This document shows, piece by piece, positions 24,201 to 36,759 of a stretch of 64,000 nucleotides of DNA. The DNA lies in contig NC_134455.1 in assembly GCF_047948215.1 (NCBI RefSeq), positions 323,260,147-323,324,146 of the forward strand. The letters are read 5' to 3'. A model generated the notes under the pieces. It was not told where the DNA came from. It ran no database searches and saw only the letters and a program-made list of their open reading frames with translations. The position numbers and the translations under genes were made by a program. The stretch's first letter is position 1; every line of letters begins with the position of its first letter. The stretch comes from Lycorma delicatula (lineage: Eukaryota; Arthropoda; Insecta; Hemiptera; Fulgoridae).

Positions 24201-25144
24201 AGAAATCCTGAGAGAATTTCCTCCTGATAAATGTATGTGATCTTCTTGATCATATAGTTTAATAATATCCTGACTAATATCTTAAATGTGGATTAAAAGT
24301 TATTTTCTTTCATGTTATTTCCCTTCATGCACAACAGTAAGGAAAATAATGCTACTGATGTAATTACACTAAAAGATAGTCAAAATAAAAAAAGCACAAA
24401 GCATTCCTGTGGTTTCCTAACCTGCAGATGGTTCTTTTGACATAAACAATGTCAAACCTTCAAACCACTGGAGTGGTTTTTTTTTAACAAACCATTCCAG
24501 TACAAGTCGGGTTAGCAGAATATTCCTGCTGTGGCCAACAGATTTCTGATTTTCAAATTGATTCCTTAGTATGAAATCAACATCTATCAGCTGATTCAAC
24601 CAGGTGAGTGCAGTAATAAGGAAAGTGGGTATAATCAACTTATAAGTAGTTTAGGATTATACATTATTTTAATAGTATATATGTATATGCAAAAATATAT
24701 ATAGCATATATATATATTTTTTTTTGCAGATATACTTGGTGGTATATATATATATATATATATATACATACATATATATATGCAAAATAATTCTGGGATG
24801 TGCCTCATACCAGTTTGTTCAGCGAGTTCTCAAGGCCGATGACAAAATTCTGTTTGATAACATCATTTCCAGACACAAGTAAATAGAATGGACTTCAATT
24901 TATTAACATTTAACCAAAAAAGAACACTAATTTGATTTTCTAAAAAAAAAATTCAGCTTATGATCTACAAGAAACCATTAAGAAGATTTTCTGTATTTTG
25001 CATTATTCAGTAACTGATAGTCAGTAGCTGAAAAGAATAGAATCAGCAACTTTGATAGAATCAGTAACTGATTTGTAGAATTTTTAAGATACCGAAAGTA
25101 GTTTTAATGAATGGTCAGTACATGTAAATTAAAATATACCATTT
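21268..25144. other. Gene-free, CpG-poor AT-rich DNA
   Basis: No supported gene. It includes a TA/T-rich microsatellite cluster (24,676-24,782) and a B-box-like GGATTCAAATCTGG near 23,972 with no convincing A box. A frame at 24,417-24,638 shows no recognisable domain. Confidence 0.35.
24676..24782. repeat. Compound TA-rich microsatellite
   Basis: Several (TA)n blocks separated by short T-rich and GC-containing interruptions. Confidence 0.9.
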
Positions 25145-25149
25145 TTATA

Positions 25150-25835
25150 ATAAAATTTATAAAATACCTAGGACTTCATTTGGACCTTTGCCAAACATGG
25201 AAAAATCACATGAGAAAGAAGAGAAAACAATTAGGTATTAAGCTTATGCAGTTGAACTGGTTACTGAAAGGAAGTGCGTGTTATTGTTAAGTAACAAACT
25301 GTTGTATAAAGCGTTTTTAAAGCTAATATGGTTCTATGGGATACAACATTGGGGTACGGCAAGCAGTAACAATATCGACATCATCCAAGGGCTCCAGAAC
25401 AAAAGTGCTGAGGAAAATATCGTAGGCGCCATGGTTGCGAAGAACAAGGAGATCCTTGTTTACCTAGGAATGCCAGATAAGTGAAATGTTGTATATATTG
25501 GATCTTGAGAGTGTTATATGATAAATCTCGTAATTTTCTTTGAATTTTTGACAATTTAAGTGTTGTGTTGACCATTATCCTTTTTTTTGTCTATTCATTA
25601 CTTGTTGATTTATATGTAATTTGATATTGATTTTGTGTGTAACTTTAGTTATGTTTTATTTGTTGTACTTTTAATTGCATTATGCTTTGTACAAACTTTT
25701 ATTGTATTGTTTTGGCAGGCATTGCTGGATACCTCTTTTTAACGTTATTGTTGTTTGTACGATTTACTTATAATTTCGTTATTTGGGAAACTAATTGTAA
25801 ATAAAATAGTGTAGCAAACAAAAAAAATAAAGATA
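25150..25835 (+). mobile_element. 3' end of a Jockey-like non-LTR retrotransposon
   Basis: About 25,159-25,260 gives IKYLGLHLDLCQTWKNHM and KQLGIKLMQLNWLL. After a one-base shift, 25,278-25,484 gives NKLLYKAFLKLIWFYG and IQHWGTASSNNIDIIQGLQN. This is the region just after the reverse-transcriptase domain of Jockey-clade ORF2, where relatives read IWTYGIQLWGTA. The frame ends at 25,484 after VYLGMPDK, slightly short of the usual C-terminus. A roughly 340-bp untranslated tail follows, to an A-rich end near 25,825. The element is 5'-truncated, as is usual for LINE insertions; the RT core is absent. Confidence 0.8.
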
Positions 25836-26394
25836 TCTGATTTCAGTGTTAAATATCTGTAGTGATCCTGAGAATTATTTTCAATGTGAAAAGATGAGAT
25901 GATTAATTTTTAAAATGCAGATGTTTCTCTTCGTTAATAACTAAACTGGTTATTTACAAAATTACTAGAGAGAATTTTTAAGTAAATATTTCGATTTTTA
26001 AAATTAATGTTTTAATTTGTTATTGCTGATAACGGCGTACACTTTTGATCTGTGAAATTAGGAAAAAATATTTCTTTCCTTTCATATAATATCGTTTGAA
26101 ACCTATGATCACGAGATGTACGTATTTTTTTTAACTTTCCATTTTTGTAATCGTGTATATTAAAATTTGGTGAATATGGACACTGTTTTTTTTTTTTGTG
26201 TAATCTACAAGAATTTAGATTGAGGTATCTAATACTCCGGATCAGGAGTAGTGTTGAATAAGTCGCTCTGAGAAGTAATAGTTATATTTTTAAAAAGAAT
26301 ACTTACTTATTTAGAAATTAAATAATTTTAAATTGCTACTCTTATTAGTGTTTTTCTCCGTTCCATGAAAGAAATTTCTCTCGATTGCGTTGGC
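25836..26394. other. Spacer at a CpG switch
   Basis: CpG frequency rises sharply just after the LINE end. No gene recognised. Confidence 0.3.
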
Positions 26395-26543
26395 ATCACT
26401 GTACTATTAGCAGCGCGGTTGCTAGGTGGCTGTTTAGAAATTCTCAGTTACTGATAAACTTACAAAACAGTTTAGTCGTTCACGCAGTATCGCTAAAAAT
26501 GTCAGTGGAGTACGAGGCGATCATTCAAGATGGTCCAAAAAAG
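26385..26543 (+). CDS. Possible first coding exon (coding part 26499-26543)
   Basis: ATG at 26,499 in the context CTAAAAATGTC starts MSVEYEAIIQDGPKK. It is followed directly by a GTAGGG donor-like site at 26,544. The preceding 120 bases are less AT-rich and have several CpGs (GCAGCGCGGTTGC, CACGCAGTATCGC), as in a 5' UTR. No second exon was recognised downstream, so this is a hypothesis based on start context, donor and composition. Confidence 0.25.
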
Positions 26544-26544
26544 G

Positions 26545-29500
26545 TAGGGGAATCAATTGAGATTATTTTGTTGTAAATGTTAATTTTACTGAAAATTTAA
26601 ATAAAAAATAAATTATGCAAAATTCGTAATTATATACCCAAATGGTAATTTTGATAAAAAATTATGGAAAAATTGTAATCACCGTTTATTATTAGATAAA
26701 TACAATTTTCAACATTATAGTAATTTTTTACCAAATTTCTCTTAACCTGTCAGATTTTTATCCCGACTTACGGATTGGGTAAAATCTAAAAACTTACAAA
26801 TTTGTGAAAATTACGTAAGGTTAAAAAACTAAAATGTACTTGAAATTAGATTATATATTATGTAATTTAGCATAAAAATGTGATTTTTACGAATAAATAT
26901 TAGTAATCAGATATTTTTCCGTAACCATCTTCATATTTCCACTTATTTTTTGCCCGTTTTTATACCGAACTGTCAAAAATTAAAAGTGTTTTATGATTGT
27001 TAAAATAAAATCATCGTGAACTTGCATAAAATTTCACTCAGAAAAATTTAATTTAATAATTACTGACAAATTTTCTGTTTAACAAACATTTTAAATAGTT
27101 TGTTAAGAAAAGAAGCTTTTGGTAGAATTTTGCGTACAAGTAATAATAACATTTTCAATTTTGCCGGGAACGAGTGTTTGGAGATTACTTTTTGCACTTT
27201 AAAAAAATTACCGTTTAACAAAAAATAAATCTGGTTATACAATAAATTGCTTCGGATGGAGTGAAAAAAAACATTTTTGTATTATTTGAAGACAATTTAA
27301 ATCACCTCAGAAAACTTTCTATTCTTTTCAGAAAACTAGTATTTCTAAAAAAGAGTACCTTTTTACCTAAAAGAGAATATGGGACTTAGTAGAATATTTC
27401 TTTTCACATTTAACCGAAGTTCAAATTAAAGTAGCAATAACCTCTTTTAGCACCGTTTATAAAAATCTTATAAGATACTAATACTTGAGTCTATGCGAGA
27501 AGGGATAGGATACAGACTGATCGATTGACAAACGACCACCGGACAAACTTAATAACATTCATTATTTTATTAAATAACAGTGATTTATCAGAAACTACAC
27601 CAATTTCTTTTCAGAGCCGTTTCCTATTCGGCTAGGAGTATACTTTCATGGTTTTTTTTTTCATTCACTTACGTTTTTAGTACTGTAACATAAGAACGCC
27701 TCAACTGGGCGAGTGACATTAAGGATATGGCGAAGTGTAAAATATGAAACTCGTATTAAATTTTGATAGAGGCAACTTGAAGAAGAGAAATAAATTTGTA
27801 TAAAACGAGTTTTATCTGTTAACCAAAAATATAATTCATATTACGGAAAATAAACCCCACGAAATGAAAATAATTTTTTTAATGGGCCGTGTACAATTTA
27901 ATCAGGCTATTTTACTGCCTTGATGTCTAATCTTATCAGTGAATTTGTGTGACAAGAAACAGAGGAAAAATATAATGTTAAAATATCACCATCAATAGGA
28001 AGTTAAAAGTTTAATCAGACATGCATCCGGTTTATATCAGTACATGAAACATCAGACAGTAAAAATGATCTTCAGATATGTGTGTATTAAAAATACGCAT
28101 TACTGAGCGTTTATATTTTGTTGATTATGAAATAAAAATCAATACGTACAACAAAAACATTATTTTATTCATGTAAATTCACTGTGACCTTACAGTCCAT
28201 GTACACTTAAAATACAGGTGTTGAGAGAGAAACGAACAATGTGTGTATATTTATTCTTTAATTAATTAATATATTGACACGTACAGTAAATTTGTAATTT
28301 AAATCAGTATTCTTCTAAAAAAATAAACAGCCTGATTATTTTACTGGTAATTGTAAAAGTTATCAGTAATAAGTTACAGTATTAATTTCGAATTTGAACT
28401 AACTGTGTAATTAAAAAAATCAAAGAATCGATTAGGGTTCCATATAACCGGCTTCGATATCGCAAATTTACATCAGATTTGAGATGGGACTTAAGATAAA
28501 TATAAATTGGTGGAAGTACCTATGAAAACGAAATTAAAGTCTTCTGATCTATAACTTTAATCAGATTTATATTTTGTGGTAACTTCAATCCGTTAAACCA
28601 AATAGAACTTTTGCTCTATCCTCAAACTACCCAAATATTTTATTATGTGGATGAAATCCTAAATATGGTCCCATAAATTAATTTTGACCGTAATAATTTA
28701 CCGTTTTAATAAATTAATGGTTATTTCGGTAATTTAATAAAAAAATCTTTTAAGTATTTAAATTTACTTATTTTGAAGTATCAAACATTTTTTATAAATT
28801 AGATGTCTATAAACATTTCTCGATTGTATAATAGACTTTTTAAAACCTTAAATATTATTAGATAAAGCCCCTGTCTTATCTAAATGAACTGCACATCAAA
28901 TTAATAAAACCTTTTAACGAATTAGAGGTGGATTTTACAAGTTGTAAATCCATCTACTACATCTTAGTAGGTTACTGATTTGAAGCATCCGGCTTCTAAA
29001 TTATATATATATATATATATAAATAATGTATTTAATAAAAACTTGACTGCATTTTAACACTCTGAATTTGTAAAAGCAAAGATTTACAAAAGGAACCTCA
29101 AAATAAAGCTAAACCAAAACTGAAGTAGAGAATTTATTTTAAACTTTATAAAAATATTTTCTCTAGATATTTAATATTAATCATAACCTCATAAAATATC
29201 CAGAGAAACTTTAAGATATTTCAATCGTTGTAGAAGGTACTGCAATAAAAGGGAAATTTTTATCGTCTGGTGGTTTACGATAGAGAAAGTAGTGGGCTTT
29301 ATATTTTGTGTACAGGTTTATGTAGAATACCTCCTTTTAGAAAAGAGTGTGACTGTGTCAGGCATCTAGGTCATACTTTAACCTTGGCGCACCATATGGC
29401 GAATTTATTCTTCCTTTTATAGTCACAGGCCACTGTGTACCTAATTGCTTGTCGGTGATTCAGAATGTGAGACTACATGGTGTTTTATATAGAGGTAAAG

Positions 29501-29907
29501 GTCAAATAAGAAAAAAAAACAACTAAAGTCTGCTTGGTATTAAATAACCTCTACATATCAAAGCCTATCGAGGATTGTTGCCGTCTCTAACCGCATCTGT
29601 ATCAGATGATCTAACACGTTACAAGATGAAGAACAAGGCCGAATGAAAAATCTGTACCGCTATGTTATGCTGTACTTAACGAATTCGCTGTTTAATGTCC
29701 TTGCTAAACAGCTGGAAACTGATTAAGGAGACCCTGAATTTCAGCAAGATCTTATCTAAGTAAATCCATAAAGAAAAAAATGAATGTAAATTTTCTATTA
29801 AAATAATATCTATTTTAGAAGAGTTCTATAATTTTATATTAGTTTTTGTTTTGTTTGAAAAGCGATTAAGACCTACCGTTTCACATCATTTTAGTTAAAT
29901 AAATTAA
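26545..29907. other. Gene-free AT-rich DNA with normal CpG frequency
   Basis: No supported gene. Contains a (TA)n run at 29,001-29,022. By eye, 28,801-30,000 holds about 22 CG dinucleotides. Confidence 0.35.
29001..29022. repeat. (TA)n microsatellite
   Basis: About ten TA units. Confidence 0.9.
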
Positions 29908-30245
29908 AGAGACCTCATTTTAATGGGGAACAAATTTGTGGATCCAACGAGATGCTAATTGAAAAAACTGCAACGAAAAAGACCCGCTGGACCTGTTGAA
30001 TAAAAAATTTAATAGCATCAATGCTCAATGTAGAAATATAGTTAAGTCTGGTGAAAATCGGTCAAGTAGTTCTAGATATATAAGGCGATTTACACGCCAA
30101 CATACATACATACGTACCCACAATTTGTCGGGGAAAAGTTCGATGTCATTTTTGTTTTCTCTGGGGGTTAATTGATCAAGATTCAGTGAAAACCGGATAT
30201 GCCCAATTTTTGCCGATCACCATACTTTCCCTTCTATATAGCTAA
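29908..30245 (+). repeat. Dispersed repeat, left copy (internally deleted)
   Basis: Starts GACCTCATTTTAATGGGG and ends TATACTTTCCCTTCTATATAG-like sequence. Matches 32,824-33,370 in inverted orientation; the blocks AACAAATTTGTGGATCCAAC, GGTCAAGTAGTTCT and CATACATACATACGTACC correspond. About 200 bp in the middle of the right copy are missing here. Repeats with ACCGATTTTCACC and CGTACGTATGTATGT blocks are abundant in some hemipteran genomes, from memory. Confidence 0.8.
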
Positions 30246-30589
30246 TAGCTTCGCTATAGCTGCTATATGCCTTCCGTATATGGTTTCCCATTGTCGATCT
30301 TGGCATGCCTAACTCTGTAGGAAGTTTGCTCGTTGATTTCATCGATGATTGTTGAATCGATACCTCCACACGTCTCAGCTCGAGTGCTACTGCGCGGCGG
30401 ATCAAGAAAAATTCCCGTTCCAAAAGCCTTCTTCTCCCATGCCAATAACGTTTGCCATGACGATTTCCCAAAATGCACAAAGAAGTCGTTCATAATGTTC
30501 TCTAATTTTTTACCCGTGTAAGGTCGTTCATGGTCCCACACACAAGCTAATAAACGCTCTTCGACACTGAACGCACTCGTATCCGGCAT
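30217..30589 (-). pseudogene. N-terminal DNA-binding part of a Tc1/mariner-type transposase
   Basis: The frame starting at 30,589 (MPDTSAFSVEERLLACVWDH) reads on to DPPRSSTRAETCGGIDSTII. An overlapping frame gives TELGMPRSTMGNHIRKAY. This is a helix-turn-helix pair like that at the N-terminus of DUF4817-type transposases (relatives read RSPKKSTRRASRELGIPRST). The coding stops where the 29.9-kb repeat begins, so the catalytic domain is absent, removed or replaced by that repeat. Confidence 0.6.
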
Positions 30590-31689
30590 CGTTCCACACT
30601 CGACTACGACTAAGTAGTGATGGGATCTCTAGAATGAAAAAGTAGTAACAATTCGATTATTGAAATATCTCGAATTATTAACTGTATCATTCGAATGATG
30701 TTCTCGCTTGGAATACACTAAAATTACTAATGTAGGCGAATACTACTAGTATTATCAATGATTAGTAAATTTTTCTATTGCTTTTAATTCTTCACTCGCT
30801 CGAATTTGGAAGATGAATAGAACTAACTACTAATAGGAATACGAATGATGAGAGAATCTCACTACTACTTAATTTTCGCTCGAGTGAATATTTTAACGCA
30901 CAATTACTAATTCAGGCAACGAGACATATCTATTTTCTGACGTCATTTCTCGCTACTTTGTTCACTTTGCTATCACCACTCCTATTATTAATTTGAAAAA
31001 AAAAATTTAATTCGTACTCGCCGTGAACTGTATGTTATAATTTTCAGGTCTTAGAAATTAACAGATCGCCACACTATTATCATTCCACTTTCACTTTTAT
31101 TAAAAGGGACTTCCCGCCCGCTCCGTAAAACGGTCTTGGAGATAAATGTTAAGCTTACAGAGAGAGTAAAACGCAAATATTTATTTATCTAGTCGCTGAG
31201 ACAAACTGGAGATGAGTCAGGAGTAGGTCACATCAGGAGCGGAGGGGAGACTGCGTGTCGGCGGTTCGGCGATGATAACTTCCCCTAATTTACAGTATCA
31301 AAGTAAAATAATAGTCGCCATTTTGAAAGTGAAAATTTTATGAAAAATCGTTGCACATTGTACCGTATAAAACCGGTTAAAAAAACCAGTTTTATTTACA
31401 GCCGAATGCGTTTTTCGATTTTTATGAAATATTACAGTAGGGCTCCTTGCTAAAAACCCCGCCTCTCCCTGGTAGACCAGATCGGAGTCCATAATGAGAC
31501 AAAGTCAGGTGTATGAATTGAAGTTGAGTTCACTAAGGGAACCAGGACTAAATTTCGTTGTTGCGAACAACATTTCTGGTGGTATGTTTTTGTTAAATTG
31601 TCTCGTATTTCGAGACATTTATCAGAAATTGGCTCAAATTAAAGTTATAACTAGGCGCGAGGTTCGTGCTTCCGCGAACTCGGTTAGCT
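30590..31689. other. Spacer without recognised features
   Basis: Contains frames at 31,298-31,492 (-) and 31,494-31,691 (+) with no known motif. Scattered ACTACTA/GAATAATTCG-like short repeats lie near 30,650-30,900. Confidence 0.3.
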
Positions 31690-31975
31690 AGTTCAGAGAG
31701 TAACGATGTAGGTCATTCAAGATGTCCGGACGAGACCTACAGCGAAGGGAAAAGCTGAGTTTGAAAATCACCGATGTAAATGTCTACCGAGGCATTTACA
31801 TCGGTGGTATCCCAACGAAGCCTGGCTTATTACTATGAGATGTAGAAAGTTAGAGGGCGAAAGACGACTCCCGTTCAAGCCCATCAGGGAACGGGGGGAG
31901 TAGTGTGGCGACCGGAAGCGTCACAAGGCGGGTGTCTTCCTCTACGGGGGTTGGGATGATTAAAAAAACCCTTCT
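31690..31975. repeat. GC-rich structured unit with a perfect 14-bp hairpin
   Basis: About 285 bases are much GC-richer than the flanks and include GAACGGGGGGAGTAG and CTACGGGGGTTGGG. CACCGATGTAAATG (31,769-31,782) pairs perfectly with CATTTACATCGGTG (31,793-31,806) around a 10-base loop. No frame is convincing. It may be the untranslated end of a non-LTR or other element; I cannot assign it. Confidence 0.5.
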
Positions 31976-32823
31976 TAAAAATTTATCAAAGATTTTAATT
32001 TCAATAACACTTTTTCAATTATTAAATTTCAACTCTGAAGTTGTCACCAAATTAAGTATTAATAAGTGTTGTTGGTAGTTGTTTTAATTTCAGTGTCGGC
32101 TTCAAATAGTGGAAAGTTAAAGAATTAAAAAAAATGTTTAAGCAATTTGATAAATTGAAGAAAAAAACGATTGTTTCGATTTTACTTTTGGAGCTGTTTT
32201 TTAGAAGTCAGTGTTATTTTTATACTTTTAAAATTTATTTAATTTTACATTATTTGGTGTTACGTTTTATTTAAAATACGGCTAGATTTACAAAAATATT
32301 AACTCCGTGAAAAACGTTTTAAGAAACGAAAAGGCGAGAAACCTTTTGAATTTTGGTAAAAATATAAAACGGAGTACAGGAATGACATGAAGAGACTGCT
32401 ACCGAATATGAGCTAAGATACTCTAGATTACAGGAATATTTACTATATTTATCGAAATCTTTAATCTAATTTTCTAAAATTATTGCACTAAAATGCTTTC
32501 AAAATCAGAATGATATCAGAGTGCATATAATTGACTTATAAAAATTTGTTATTAAACGATTGACAAAAAAATATGAAAAGTGCCTTTATGGAAAATTCAT
32601 TTTTTATCTAAACAATCTTTTACTTAGATTTTCTAAAAATCTTTTAGTAGGATTACCAGAGTAGTTTTTGTACAAAATAAAATAAATCTTTGTAATCAAT
32701 CGGTTTATTAAAGAGTAAAGCTTAAAGATATATAAAAAAAATATACCGGTCGAATTTTCTTATTTTATAGTAATCGGTTAATAAAAAACTCTTTTACTTT
32801 CCCGTCTATGTATCAGCTATTAA

Positions 32824-33370
32824 CTACATAGAAGGAAAAGTATGGTGATCGGACAAATTTGGGCACGTCCGGTTTTCACCGAATCTTGACGAATTGACCC
32901 TAAGGATACCAGAAAAACAAAAATGGCATCGAAATTTCCACGATAAAATGTGCGTACGTATGTATGTATTATTGGCCTGTAAATCGCCCTATACCTTCAG
33001 AACTACTTGACCGATTTTCACCAACTTCACTATAATATTTCTATTCTAGGGGCATTGACGCTATTAAATTTTTAATTCAACAGGTCAGGGGATGGGGAAT
33101 ACAGAGGGAGAAACGAAATCATCTCCAGATTTTGTATAATTAAGGTTATATATATATATTTTTTTAAATAATTTTTTGAATATTAATAAAGTAAACAACC
33201 TTTGTAAATACGTTTTTTTGCTAAATTTCACCCCCACCCCAAAAAATGGTTTTAATTTTGAAACGTTGTAGAAGGCAGTAAGTACAGTGGGTCTTTTCCG
33301 TTGCAGTTTTGCTATTACCATCTCGTTGCATCCACAAATTTGTTCCCCATTAAAGTGGGGTCTTAACCCC
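32824..33370 (-). repeat. Dispersed repeat, right copy (longer)
   Basis: Inverted partner of 29,908-30,245. Reads CATAGAAGGAAAAGTATGG at its inner end and CCCCATTAAAGTGGGGTCTT at its outer end. It keeps about 200 bp missing from the left copy, including a T-rich stretch and CACCCCCACCCC. Confidence 0.8.
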
Positions 33371-33389
33371 GTCACCGCCCCTTACGCGC

Positions 33390-33560
33390 CCCACATTCCA
33401 CTTAGCGGCCGATACTGCTGTAGTCGTTTGCTATGTTGTGATGTCACAGGTGAGCGGTAGAATTAATTAAATGAATAATATTTAAAGTGTAAAATTTTAT
33501 TATTTAGAGTGTCGCTTGTACCGCCACACCCGCGCGAATGAAATACGGTATGCGCGCGCG
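33390..33560. repeat. CpG-rich dispersed repeat, copy 2
   Basis: 33,437-33,490 shares TGATGTCACA, GTGAGC and AATAATATTTAAAGT with 14,364-14,413. It is followed by an unusual CG-dense run (CGCGCGAATG, GCGCGCGCGGTG) at about 33,530-33,562. Confidence 0.6.
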
Positions 33561-35729
33561 GTGTAGTTAGAATCATTGAATAAAATTTAAAAAAAATATT
33601 GTATTTAAATAAAATGATAAATATTTTTAATTTAGTTGTGTGTGTAAGCCGTGCATCAGAAAAAGCCGCGTGACGGACAAGTCCTACAACTGTGTAGTCA
33701 GTTTTTTCTATTACATTTACTTTGTGTTTGTTATTCAGGTAACTGTATCTTTTAAGGAGTTAGTGATAGATAATGGCGTAAAGGATATTATCTATTTATT
33801 TCTTAACGTCTGAGTATCGGTTTTTCAAAATATGCATTCGTGTTTTAAAACGTTCTTGTTAAAACGTTTGTTTTACGTATAATTTTTCAGCTTGAAGCCC
33901 GGATAAATCTTTATGTTAAATAACCATCTTTTATTGCTTTTAAGTTCGATCGGTGCTTAAATTCTTTATGGTAATTTCACCTTTGTAAGTTTGTAGACAA
34001 ATATACCGATTATGTCCCAGAAATTTTTATTGCGCTGTCATGGCCTGTATTCAGGGCTACGAGCAAGAGTTAATTCTGGTATAAGAATTTTTTACGGAAA
34101 AAAATCCATTTACCAAATTCGATTTTGCAGAAAGTATATACTAATATTTGTTCTGCTTTTTGATTCTTTAGAATCGCATACAGAAGGTCATTTACAAGGA
34201 AATTAGTACACAGAGTGAGAAAATTACATCATAATCGATAACCATGTTTAGGAAACGTGTTCGTTTTGTCATTGTTTCCCTAGTGTTACTCCATCGGGTA
34301 ATGATGTGTAACGATCGTAACGGATACTTGACTTTATTGTTAACCTTTCATGCGAATTTAATTTCGTAAAACATAAATATAAAACTAAATTCTAATTTCA
34401 CCCGATATAAAATTCCGTTTTAAGCAGCACGCCGTTTTCTTTTACCGATGAAAAGAAATGTGAAATCTAATGGTCATTTTTATGTACAAATCTTGTCTAT
34501 CATAATCAAAAATGTAAATAAGCAAATAAATAATAAATAAACGAGTGTAAGATAAATACGAGTAAATAAATTAACGAGCGAGTTATTGGCTGGATCATAT
34601 AAAAATTTACTGGTAGAAGATAACTGTGTAATACAACATGAAATAATGCGATTAGATAACCGAAATGTGTCAGCATTATGCTGTTCTAATTCGTTCACTG
34701 TTAACAATCATGAACTGTTGAGATTACGGGTTATTATATCACGAAAATTAGTGTAACAAAAAAAGAGATCTCGTATAAAAAGTACACTGCTATTTTTTGT
34801 GTATAAGTAATACAGTAAAATTCAAATCAATATTTCACGTTGTGGAACTTAATAATCTGTTATACAAAATTTTTATGTTACACTTCTCGGTAGGAAAATT
34901 CAGAGATTGATCCAGAATACAGAAGCTTGGGGATCTGTCATAAAGGATCTGCACACGAACAAAACTTCTACCGATTTAGATTCCCCATCTGTATTTGAAC
35001 CTTCTATCTTTATATAATTAGATTTAAGATCGAACAATACCCGGTTTTCTATGAAACAATCGCATCGGTAGCTTCCACCCTATATGTTAACCTTTCATGC
35101 GAATTCAATTTAGCAAAACATAAATATAGATCTAAATCCTAACTTCACCCGATTTAAAACTCCCTTTTACATAGCACGCCATGTATATAAGTTGAAAAGG
35201 CTCGTTGATGACATAGATGCCAGTGTTATAAGTGCTAAGTTTAACTGTAAACATCGAAAGCGACTTTACGATTAAAAATTAATTTTAAATAAAAATTATA
35301 ACGTCTAATTAGTCTCAATTTTAACTGAACATTGTTTATTTTTTTTAATTTGGCTTTATTTATTTATTTTAGTTTGTTTATATTTATTTAATGAAATTTT
35401 CAATAGGTGTGAGAATCGTCAAAACAAATATAATGAACGTAAATTCAACCATACCTGTGGGGAATACCATAGAGAATCTTTAATCCGAGTTAATGTGGAC
35501 CTTAGATTAGAGAGAAACTGGGATTATTGGAAATGAAAAAATTAAGATTATTAAGCTACCAGTAAATTTAAGGCGAGTTTAATTACATAACACTAATGTT
35601 TGTAATATTTTTGTCAATAGCAGGTTTAGTAAATTATGTAAATAGAATTGTAAACTTAAGTTTTTTTTTAATAGTCCACTATATTTTTTTGTTTTCTGGA
35701 AGAAAACAAAAAACGAAATAAAATGTTAG
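33561..35729. other. AT-rich spacer with a local direct duplication
   Basis: No gene supported. Holds the two 100-bp direct repeats listed separately. Confidence 0.3.
34338..35190. repeat. Direct repeat pair, about 100 bp (34338-34440 and 35087-35190)
   Basis: Both copies read GTTAACCTTTCATGCGAATT, AAAACATAAATATA, TTCACCCGAT and AGCACGCC in the same order, at about 85% identity, 750 bp apart. This could be a diverged LTR pair, two copies of one short repeat, or an old tandem duplication. Confidence 0.7.
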
Positions 35730-36507
35730 TTGGCATCACTTCCGGCTACTGTTCTACGTAATGTAGTGCGTTTTCTAAAAAAACATGAGTCGTCCAAGTG
35801 TGTCACTTTTTGTCGGCATCTTCATCTTCTTCCCCGTTGTGTGCGTTGCTTGTCTTTTGGTGTTCCACCGTTCTTGTATGTCTTTGTCGTCGTAATAGAA
35901 GACTGAAAAGACATAAGTCCTTCTTTATCGTCAGAATCTGGTCGTTACTTAATTTCTTCTTCCGTCTCGCAATTTAGCTTTTTTTTTTTGTACTAAAGCG
36001 ATCTAGTCATTATCTGTAGAACTATCTTGACAAACAGTTACGTCTGTCTCTTCAGAATAAGTAATGTATTCCGTGATTATTTTATAGTTTCTATTTTAGT
36101 TTGACACGTCAAGCATCCTGTATTCAATAAATGACATGTTTTAAGATTTTTTTTAAAAATCTGTTCAGTGTGCTACGTGTGAATTTCTTCTCCAAGGAAA
36201 GGCGTAAGCATCTTTCGTTTGTAGATTTTTGGTAGCAGAATTATTTTTTTAATGTTGTCACTGCACAGTACTTCCTCATTCGGATGGGAATTAAAACTAA
36301 CATCTGAAGTAATTTATTTAGAAAATGTTTAACTTCTACAACAAATTCATCAAAAAATCAGTCCTTAAAAATATTTTGATCAGTCAGACATTTTTATGAC
36401 TGGATTATGAAACCTGAAATACTTGAAGAGCAATGTTTTTGAAAGCCCGGGCCTTTTAGAATTTTTTTATTGTAGAAGTCGTAATTTGTGATTTTTGGAT
36501 ACATACA

Positions 36508-36530
36508 ACACACACACACACACACACACA
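36508..36530. repeat. (CA)n microsatellite
   Basis: About 11 CA units inside the pogo relic. Confidence 0.95.
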
Positions 36531-36759
36531 AACTTTATTTATAAAGCTGTAATTCTCCATGAATTTTTTTCTTGAAAACCTGTCCTTTAGTTATTTTTGT
36601 ATAAGGTGGCATTTTGAAAATCAGACCTCCATCTCGTCACAATTGTAAATTTTGTTTAGAAAGTTGTTCTTCGTCAACCAGATTTTTAAAAATTTTGTCG
36701 CAAATAAATCGGCACTTTCAATGCCGGCAGAACGTTTTTCTCCACTGATAAGTAGGTAT

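Noticed and set aside
24417..24638. 73-residue minus-strand frame
   Set aside because: No recognisable domain and no supporting signals; likely chance in AT-rich DNA.
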